Shown in pieces: positions 58,286-64,000 of a stretch of 64,000 nucleotides of DNA. A model generated the notes under the pieces. It had not been told where the DNA came from. It was given only the letters and a program-made list of their open reading frames with translations, and searched no databases. The stretch comes from Paracoccus aminovorans (GTDB lineage: Bacteria; Pseudomonadota; Alphaproteobacteria; Rhodobacterales; Rhodobacteraceae). Made by a program: the position numbers and the translations under genes. Location of the stretch: positions 209,452 to 273,451 of the forward strand of contig NZ_KQ955208.1 in NCBI RefSeq assembly GCF_001546115.1. The letters run 5' to 3'. The first letter of the stretch is position 1, and each line of letters opens with the position of its first letter.

Positions 58286-59329
58286 ATGCGCCTGAAATCC
58301 CTGCTGACCGCCTTCATCGCCGCCGCGACCCTGGCCTGGCCCGCGGCGGCGCAGGACTGCGTCGGGCGCAATCTGTTCGACGACATGGCGCCCGAGCGGC
58401 TGGCGCAGCTGCGCGCCGCGACCGATGCCGTGCCCCATCACAAGGGCCTGTTCTGGCGCGCGGGCAAGGGCGACAGCCATGTGCTGCTGCTCGGCACCTA
58501 TCACTTCGCTGATCCGCGCCACGAGCGGACCATGGCCCGCTTCGGGCCCGAGATCGACCGCGCCGCCGCCCTGCTGGTCGAGGCCGGCCCGGCCGAGGAG
58601 GCGAAGCTTGCCGAGGCCATGGCCGCCGACCCGACCCTGGTCGTCGATACCACCGGCCCGACCCTGCCCGAGCGGCTGGGCGAGGCGGATTGGCAGGCGC
58701 TCTCGGCCGCGCTCGAGGATCGCGGCCTGCCCGCGCTGATCGCCAGCAAGCTGCGGCCCTGGTATGTCGCGGTCATGCTCGGCATCTCGCCCTGCATGAA
58801 GCGCATGGTCGAGGCGCGGGGCGATGCCGGCGGGCTCGACCACCTGCTGATCGCCCGGGCCGAGGCGGCCGACGTGCCGGTGCGGGCGCTGGAGCCCTGG
58901 GACACCGTCTTCACCCTGTTCCGAGACATGACCCCCAAGGAGGAAGAGGACATGATCCGCGCCGCCATGCCCGCCGCCGCCTATGCCGACGATTACGCGA
59001 CCACGCTCAGCGACAGCTATTTCGCCGGCGACAGCTGGCTGATCTGGGAATTCGGCCGCTTCGACGCCTATGAAAACTCGGGCCTCAGCCGGGCCGAGGT
59101 GGACCGGCAGATGCGGCTGGCGCAGGAAAAGCTGATGGACCAGCGGAACGAAAGCTGGATCCAACCCATTGAACAGGCAGCGGCCGACGCCGCCCGCCAG
59201 GGCAAGGGCGTGGTCGCGGGCTTTGGCGCGCTGCACCTGCCGGGCCGGCATGGCGTGCTGCAGCTCTTGCAAAACAGGGGCTGGACCATCAGCCCGGTCA
59301 CGGTGGAGGGGATAGGCGATGGCGGATGA
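58286..59329 (+). CDS. TraB/GumN family protein
   Basis: A 347-residue secreted protein: signal peptide (LLTAFIAAATLAWPAAAQ), then a TraB/GumN domain with LLGTYHFADPRHERTMARFG, LVEAGPAEEAKLAEAMA and a C-terminal GFGALHLPGRHGVLQLLQNRG. The GxxH motifs in the N- and C-terminal parts resemble metal-dependent proteases (Tiki-like). ATG 58286 fits the signal peptide. It overlaps the following gene by 11 bp. Confidence 0.9.
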   Translation: MRLKSLLTAFIAAATLAWPAAAQDCVGRNLFDDMAPERLAQLRAATDAVPHHKGLFWRAGKGDSHVLLLGTYHFADPRHERTMARFGPEIDRAAALLVEAGPAEEAKLAEAMAADPTLVVDTTGPTLPERLGEADWQALSAALEDRGLPALIASKLRPWYVAVMLGISPCMKRMVEARGDAGGLDHLLIARAEAADVPVRALEPWDTVFTLFRDMTPKEEEDMIRAAMPAAAYADDYATTLSDSYFAGDSWLIWEFGRFDAYENSGLSRAEVDRQMRLAQEKLMDQRNESWIQPIEQAAADAARQGKGVVAGFGALHLPGRHGVLQLLQNRGWTISPVTVEGIGDGG

Positions 59330-59654
59330 TCTGTGGCGCGAGGAACGTGAATTCTGGCTCTCGGGCGCGGCCGAGGCGGCGCGCAAGCTCGACGACGCCT
59401 GCCTGATGGCCTTTGCGCCGACGGGTATCCTGACCCGGCGCCGGGTGGTCGAAAACCTGTCCGCGGCCCCGCGCTGGCAGGAGGTCACCATGAGCGACCG
59501 CGCCGCCATCGAGACCGACGTGCTCTGCGTGCTCGCCTATCACGCCACCGCCCGCCGCGCCGGGGCCGAGACCTATCGCGCGCTCTGCACCACCACCTGG
59601 ATCCGCCGCGACGGCGACTGGCGCATCGTCCAGCACCAGCAGACCCCGGCCTAG
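59319..59654 (+). CDS. SnoaL/NTF2-like (DUF4440-type) protein
   Basis: A 111-residue cone-fold protein, MADDLWREEREFWLSGAAEA to GDWRIVQHQQTPA; the last strand DGDWRIVQHQQT is the hallmark. Function is unknown. Overlap with the TraB-family gene and abutment of the DUF1345 gene suggest a three-gene unit. Confidence 0.82.
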   Translation: MADDLWREEREFWLSGAAEAARKLDDACLMAFAPTGILTRRRVVENLSAAPRWQEVTMSDRAAIETDVLCVLAYHATARRAGAETYRALCTTTWIRRDGDWRIVQHQQTPA

Positions 59655-60296
59655 ATGCTGCACGACCTGCGGCGCCACCTGCGCTTTCTGCTGAGCTTCG
59701 CGCTGGGGCTGGCGGTGGGCCTGGGCGCCTGGCGGATGCAGGCGCTGGACCGGCTTTTGCTGTTCTCGGTCACCTTCTGCCTGTGCTACCTGCTGCTGTC
59801 CGGGCTTCTGGTCCGGCGCATGACGGTCGAGATCATGCGCGGCCATGCCGACCGCGACGACGAGGGCATGAGCGTCATCGTCCCCATCGCCTTCGGCTCG
59901 GTCGCGATCAGCCTGGTGGCGATCCTGCTGACCATCCGCGACCCGCATTCCGGCTTCTGGCTGCGGCCGGCCTTTGCGCTGGCCTCGGTGCCGCTGGGCT
60001 GGGCGATGATCCACACGGTCATGGCCTTTCACTATGCCAGCCTCTGGTATGCCCGCCGCCCGGACGGGCGCGAAAAGCGCAACCTCGGCTTTCCCGGCCT
60101 GCCCGAGGGCCAGAACGCGACGATCTGGGATTTCCTTTACTACAGCTTCACGCTGGGCATGGCGGCGCAGACCGCCGACGTGACCGCGCTGGACAGCCAG
60201 GCGCGGCGGATCACGCTGCTGCATTCGGCCTTCTCGTTCTACTACAACACCGTGCTGCTGGCCCTGGCGCTGAATGCGGCGCTGGCCTTGGGTTGA
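59655..60296 (+). CDS. DUF1345 family membrane protein
   Basis: A 213-residue protein with five membrane segments and the family-typical sequence HTVMAFHYASLWYA and NATIWDFLYYSFTLGMAAQTADV. Starts immediately after the previous stop (TAGATG). Function is unknown; alphaproteobacteria commonly carry it. Confidence 0.9.
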   Translation: MLHDLRRHLRFLLSFALGLAVGLGAWRMQALDRLLLFSVTFCLCYLLLSGLLVRRMTVEIMRGHADRDDEGMSVIVPIAFGSVAISLVAILLTIRDPHSGFWLRPAFALASVPLGWAMIHTVMAFHYASLWYARRPDGREKRNLGFPGLPEGQNATIWDFLYYSFTLGMAAQTADVTALDSQARRITLLHSAFSFYYNTVLLALALNAALALG

Positions 60297-60361
60297 TAGA
60301 CATTCCCGGCCCCGCGCCCTATAACCCGCGCGAATTTTCCGCCCAATCTCAGGGGATCAGC

Positions 60362-61282
60362 ATGATCAAGGTTTTCGGCCACAAGGCCCCCGACACCGAC
60401 TCGACCGGCTCGCCCATCATCTGGGCCTGGTATCTGTCCGAGATCCGCAAGGAGCCCGCCGTCGCCGTGCTGCAGGGCGAGCCGAACACCGAGGCCGCCT
60501 GGATGCTGACCAAGTGGAACCTCGACAAGCCCGCGATCATCGCCGACGTGGCTGCCGGCGACCGCTGCGTGATCGTGGACACCAACAACCCCGCCGAGCT
60601 GCCCGAATCGCTGGCCTCGGCCGAGGTGATCGAGATCATCGACCACCACCTGCTGGCCGGCGGCATCAAGACGAAGCTGCCGATCAGCATCACCATCCGC
60701 CCGCTGGCCTGCACCGCAACGATCATGCACGACCTGATCGGCGACGAGGCGCTGGCCCGCGCCCCGCGCGGCGTCAAGGGCGCCATGCTGACCTGCATCC
60801 TGTCCGACACGCTGGAGTTCCGCAGCCCGACCACCACGCCGCATGACCGCTGGGTAGCCGAGAAGATCGCGCGTGACTTGGGCGTCTCGATCCCCGCATA
60901 CGCGGCCGAGATGTTCGCGGCCAAGTCCGACGTGTCGGCCTTTACCGAAGAGGCGCTGCTGCGCATGGACAGCAAGGAATACGAACTCGGCGGCAAGCAG
61001 CTGCGCGTCTCGGTGCTGGAAACCACGGCGCCGCAGGTGCTGCTGGACCGCAAGGGCGCGCTGATGGCCGCCATGCCGGGCGTCGCCGCCGCCGATGGCG
61101 CCGACGAGGTGCTGCTGTTCATCGTCGACATCCTGAACGAGGAAGCGACGCTCCTGGTCCCGAACGACTTCGTGAAGACCGTGGCCGAGAAAAGCTTCAA
61201 CGCCACCGTCAGCAGCGACACGGTCGTCCTGCCCGGCATCATGTCGCGCAAGAAGCAGATCATCCCCGCGCTCGCGGTCTGA
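60362..61282 (+). CDS. ppaC: Manganese-dependent inorganic pyrophosphatase (family II)
   Basis: A 306-residue DHH-family pyrophosphatase hydrolysing PPi to drive biosynthesis. Metal ligands: FGHKAPDTDST, VDTNNPAEL and the DHH motif IIDHHLLAGGI; C-terminal DHHA2 domain ends with SRKKQIIPAL. Use of manganese is in keeping with the SitABCD transporter nearby, though not proof of linkage. Confidence 0.95.
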   Translation: MIKVFGHKAPDTDSTGSPIIWAWYLSEIRKEPAVAVLQGEPNTEAAWMLTKWNLDKPAIIADVAAGDRCVIVDTNNPAELPESLASAEVIEIIDHHLLAGGIKTKLPISITIRPLACTATIMHDLIGDEALARAPRGVKGAMLTCILSDTLEFRSPTTTPHDRWVAEKIARDLGVSIPAYAAEMFAAKSDVSAFTEEALLRMDSKEYELGGKQLRVSVLETTAPQVLLDRKGALMAAMPGVAAADGADEVLLFIVDILNEEATLLVPNDFVKTVAEKSFNATVSSDTVVLPGIMSRKKQIIPALAV

Positions 61283-61301
61283 ACGAAAAGAAGGCATCTC
61301 C

Positions 61302-62171
61302 ATGACGCAGATCATCCGCTCGCTGGCCGAGGTCGGCACCCATTACGACGTCCTGTTCTGCGATCTCTGGGGCTGCCTGCACAACGGCAAGGCGCCCTGG
61401 CCCGCGGCGATCGCGGCGCTGCAGGCTTTCCGTGCCGGCGGCGGGCGCGTGGTGCTGATGACCAATGCGCCGCGGCCGTGGAAATACGTCGCCGAGCAGC
61501 TCGACCGCATGGGCGTGCCGCGCGACGCCTGGGATCTGGTGGTCAGCTCCGGCGACGCCGCGCAGGACGCGATGTTCGCCGGCGCCGTCGGCCGCCGGGT
61601 CTGGGCCATCGCCCAGGACAAGGACGAGGGCTTCTTCACCGACATCCCCGAGGAGTGGCAGGACGCGCCCCCGATCCAGCGCGTGCCCATGACCGAGGCC
61701 GAGGGAATCGTCTGCTGCGGCCTGTTCGACGACCTGACCGAGGTGCCCGAGGATTACCGCACCCGGCTGATCCTGTCGCGCGAGCGCGGGCTGAAGCTTC
61801 TGTGCGCCAATCCCGACGTGGTGGTGGACCTGGGCGACAAGCGGGTCTATTGCGCCGGCGCGCTGGCCGAGATGTATCAGGACCTGGGCGGCGAGGCGCT
61901 GTATTTCGGCAAGCCGCATCCGCCGATCTATGACCTGGCGCGCCGCCGGCTGGGCATCGACGACAATGCCCGCATCCTGGCGGTGGGCGACGGCATCGCC
62001 ACCGACATTCCCGGCGCCGCGGGCGAGGGGATCGACGCGCTCTTCGTCACCGGCGGGCTGGCGGCGGCCGAATTCGGCCCCGACGTGGAAAACCCCGACC
62101 CGGCCATGCTCGAGGAATGGCTGGCGATGCGGGCCGAGGCCCCGCGCTACAGCATCGGCCGGCTGCGCTGA
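61302..62171 (+). CDS. TIGR01459-family HAD-type hydrolase
   Basis: A 289-residue class IIA HAD phosphatase. Motifs: FCDLWGCLHNGKAPWP (nucleophile Asp), LMTNAPRP (motif II), GKPHPPIYDLA (Lys) and AVGDGIATDIPGAAGEGIDA (motif IV). Family members are common in alphaproteobacteria with unknown sugar-phosphate-like substrates. It lies 19 bp after ppaC. Confidence 0.92.
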   Translation: MTQIIRSLAEVGTHYDVLFCDLWGCLHNGKAPWPAAIAALQAFRAGGGRVVLMTNAPRPWKYVAEQLDRMGVPRDAWDLVVSSGDAAQDAMFAGAVGRRVWAIAQDKDEGFFTDIPEEWQDAPPIQRVPMTEAEGIVCCGLFDDLTEVPEDYRTRLILSRERGLKLLCANPDVVVDLGDKRVYCAGALAEMYQDLGGEALYFGKPHPPIYDLARRRLGIDDNARILAVGDGIATDIPGAAGEGIDALFVTGGLAAAEFGPDVENPDPAMLEEWLAMRAEAPRYSIGRLR

Positions 62172-62178
62172 GCTGCAA

Positions 62179-62208
62179 AACGGGCCGGTAATAATCGGTC
62201 CGTTTTTT
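62179..62208 (+). terminator. Rho-independent terminator after the HAD gene
   Basis: AACGGGCCG, loop GTAATAAT, CGGTCCGTT followed by TTTT. A stem with one G-U pair and a T run, seven bases after the stop. Confidence 0.9.
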
Positions 62209-62284
62209 GTCAGGATGCATTATTTTATTGCGCGAGGCCTCCGGTGCTGCTATGCAGCATGAAGCTACTCACCGGGGGCATTGA

Positions 62285-62731
62285 ATGATGCTGGACAATC
62301 TTCCGCGCGGCACCATCGTCATTGAGGATCTGGAAGTCGGGATGATGCGCTACCTGCAAAAGGTGGTGACGGACGAGGATATCGAGATGTTCGCGGCCGT
62401 CTCGACCGACCGCAACCCGGTGCATCTGGACGAGGATTACGCCCGCGACACCATCTTCGAGGGGCGCATCGCCCATGGCATGCTGACTGCCGGGCTGATC
62501 TCGGCGGTGATCGGCGAACAGCTGCCCGGCCATGGCACGGTCTACCTGGGCCAGACGCTGAAATTCATGGCCCCGGTGCGCCCCGGCGACCTGGTGCGGG
62601 CCGAGGTGACGGTCGATGCCATCGACCACGCGAAACGCCGCGTGACCCTTGCAACCCGCTGCCTTGTCGGTGATACGGTCGTTCTGAAAGGCGAGGCGGT
62701 CGTTCTGGCGCCAAGCCGCAAATTCGACTGA
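62285..62731 (+). CDS. MaoC-like (R)-specific enoyl hydratase family protein
   Basis: A 148-residue hot-dog protein. The hydratase motif with catalytic Asp and His is seen in AAVSTDRNPVHLDEDYA, with GRIAHGMLTAGLISAV following. Likely hydrates crotonyl-type CoA thioesters, for example in PHB or acyl metabolism. Two tandem ATGs; the first is six bases after a GGGGG. Confidence 0.9.
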   Translation: MMLDNLPRGTIVIEDLEVGMMRYLQKVVTDEDIEMFAAVSTDRNPVHLDEDYARDTIFEGRIAHGMLTAGLISAVIGEQLPGHGTVYLGQTLKFMAPVRPGDLVRAEVTVDAIDHAKRRVTLATRCLVGDTVVLKGEAVVLAPSRKFD

Positions 62732-62763
62732 CCGGGCCGGTCTGCGGCCCACCGGGGGGCCGC

Positions 62764-63693
62764 TTGCGCATCCATCACGACTGGAAAGCCTTGCCGCTCG
62801 ATGCCCGTGGCGCGAGCGTCGCCATGGGCAATTTCGACGGCGTGCACCTGGGGCACCGCTCCGTCATCGACGCCGCCCGCGCCGCCTGCGACGCGCCCCT
62901 GGGCGTCATCACCTTCGAGCCGCATCCGCGCCAGTTCTTCGCCGGCGATGGCCCGGCCTTCCGGTTGATGAACGCGGAATCGCGCGCGAACCGGCTGGCG
63001 CGGCTGGGGGTCGATCACCTGTATGAACTGCCCTTCGACGCGGTGCTGGCCGGCTTCGCGCCCGAGGATTTCGCCCGCGAGGTGCTGGTCGGCGGCCTTG
63101 GCATCCGCCATGTCACCGTCGGCGCCGATTTCTGCTTCGGCCGCCAACGCTCGGGCAGCGCGCAGACGCTGACCCAACTCGGGGCCGAGCTGGGCTTCGG
63201 CGTCACCGTCGCGCCGCTGATCGGCGACGGCGCGGTCGAATACAGCTCGACCGCGATCCGCCAGGCCCTGGCCCAGGGCCGCACCCGCGACGCCGAGCGC
63301 ATGCTGGGCCACTGGCACCGCATCGACGGCGAGGTGCTGCATGGCGACAAGCGCGGCCGCGACCTGGGCTATCCCACCGCGAACATGGCGGTCGAGGGGC
63401 TGCACCTGCCGCAGCTCGGGGTCTATGCCGTGCTGGTCGACGTGCTGACCGGCCCGGACCGCGGCAGCTACAAGGGCGTGGCCAGCCTGGGCGTGCGGCC
63501 GATGTTCGGGGTGAACCGCCCGAACCTGGAAGTGCATATCTTCGACTTCAACGCCGACCTCTATGGCCAGCACCTGTCGGTGGCGCTGGTCGAATACCTG
63601 CGCCCCGAGGCCAGGTTCGACAGCCTCGATGCGCTGGTGGCGCAGATGGACCGCGACAGCCAGAGCGCGCGCGAGATCCTGGCGACCCGCTGA
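62764..63693 (+). CDS. ribF: Bifunctional riboflavin kinase/FAD synthetase
   Basis: A 309-residue enzyme. N-terminal FMN adenylyltransferase domain (AMGNFDGVHLGHRSVID, TFEPHPRQFF, YSSTAIRQAL) and C-terminal riboflavin kinase domain (GRDLGYPTANMAVEGLHLPQ, GVASLGVRPMFG). Converts riboflavin to FMN and FAD. The start is a rare TTG at 62764 after GGGGGGCC. It completes the riboflavin theme begun by riboswitch-controlled ribH. Confidence 0.95.
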   Translation: MRIHHDWKALPLDARGASVAMGNFDGVHLGHRSVIDAARAACDAPLGVITFEPHPRQFFAGDGPAFRLMNAESRANRLARLGVDHLYELPFDAVLAGFAPEDFAREVLVGGLGIRHVTVGADFCFGRQRSGSAQTLTQLGAELGFGVTVAPLIGDGAVEYSSTAIRQALAQGRTRDAERMLGHWHRIDGEVLHGDKRGRDLGYPTANMAVEGLHLPQLGVYAVLVDVLTGPDRGSYKGVASLGVRPMFGVNRPNLEVHIFDFNADLYGQHLSVALVEYLRPEARFDSLDALVAQMDRDSQSAREILATR

Positions 63694-64000
63694 TGCGCCC
63701 CAAGTTCTGGGAACTGCCGCTGAAAAACCTCGACAAGGCGGAATGGGAGGCGCTCTGCGACGGCTGCGGCAAATGCTGCCTCAACAAGATCGAATACGAG
63801 GACTCCGGCGAGCTGGCCTTTACCCGGGTCGCCTGCCGGTTGCTGGACGGCGAAAGCTGCCAATGCTCCAGCTACCCGAACCGCCATGATTTCGTTCCCG
63901 ATTGCGTCGTCCTGACCCCGAAGAAGCTGCGCGAGATCGCCTGGTGGCTGCCCGCGACCTGCGCCTACAGGTTGCGTGCCGAGGGCAAGCCGCTCTACGA
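63693..64000 (+). CDS. YcgN-family cysteine cluster protein (UPF0260), incomplete
   Basis: Starts at an ATG overlapping the ribF stop (TGATG) and runs off the window. It reads MRPKFWELPLKNLDKAEWEA, LCDGCGKCCLNKIEYEDSGE, CRLLDGESCQCSSYPNRHDF and ends LRAEGKPLY. The CDGCGKCCL and CSSYPNR cysteines match the zinc/iron-sulfur-chelatin family. About 100 of some 145 residues are visible. Probably cotranscribed with ribF. Confidence 0.92.
   Translation, partial: MRPKFWELPLKNLDKAEWEALCDGCGKCCLNKIEYEDSGELAFTRVACRLLDGESCQCSSYPNRHDFVPDCVVLTPKKLREIAWWLPATCAYRLRAEGKPLY

Overview
The window is a high-GC chromosomal segment from an alphaproteobacterium of the Rhodobacterales, most likely Paracoccus. This rests on the character of the housekeeping proteins (LepA, GlyA, HemB, Mfd, CarB, GroEL), a NepR/EcfG-type general stress module, and families typical of this order (TIGR01459 HAD hydrolase, ZapA with a coiled-coil partner, YcgN, a DUF599 protein). 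The genus is an inference from the sequence, not a database match.

Layout. 1-8.5 kb: the end of a low-GC foreign-looking gene, then lepA, an EamA transporter, a small metal-binding protein, a Sir2 deacylase, glyA, NAD kinase and prfC. 8.8-15.3 kb: transglutaminase/OsmC pair, a frame-disrupted DMT transporter, DUF305 protein, ribH under an FMN riboswitch, dGTPase, an A-type Fe-S carrier, exonuclease III and an isochorismatase-family hydrolase. 15.4-24.4 kb: a general-stress island with a NepR-like anti-sigma factor, an EcfG-like sigma factor and stress genes (hemerythrin/low-complexity protein, DUF892 ferritin-like, PRC-barrel, DUF2243-SDR-small protein, dehydrogenase-DUF421). Five of its transcription units start with the same 25-bp promoter, GGAAC-N17-GTT. 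24.5-34.1 kb: ssb, a lytic transglycosylase, a SYLF lipoprotein, hemB, mfd, hisBH and a coiled-coil/zapA pair.

34.2-40.1 kb is a graveyard of mobile DNA. A Mu-like prophage is reduced to fused scraps (MuA, portal, late-control D). Next to it a dead IS1182-family element carries two IS3-family elements inserted into it, and beyond that lies a truncated IMPACT-family gene. 40.4-48.8 kb: sulfate ABC transporter with an unusually short ATPase, two membrane proteins and carB. 48.8-51 kb: AT-richer accessory DNA with an intact IS5-family element and an orphan BrnA-like protein. 51.2-54.7 kb: a SitABCD manganese/iron ABC operon with palindromes upstream. 54.7-64 kb: groESL behind a CIRCE element, a glycosyltransferase, a TraB/GumN protein, DUF1345 protein, family II pyrophosphatase, HAD hydrolase, MaoC hydratase, ribF and the start of a YcgN-family gene.

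The most coherent system is the stress island. The sigma factor and NepR-like protein lie inside a cluster of target genes, the target promoters can be read directly, and a receiver-like protein with Asn in place of the phospho-acceptor Asp sits in the same cluster. Several target proteins have unusual architecture: a hemerythrin-like ORF in frame with a repeat protein that has its own ribosome binding site, and a PRC-barrel split by a repeat insertion.
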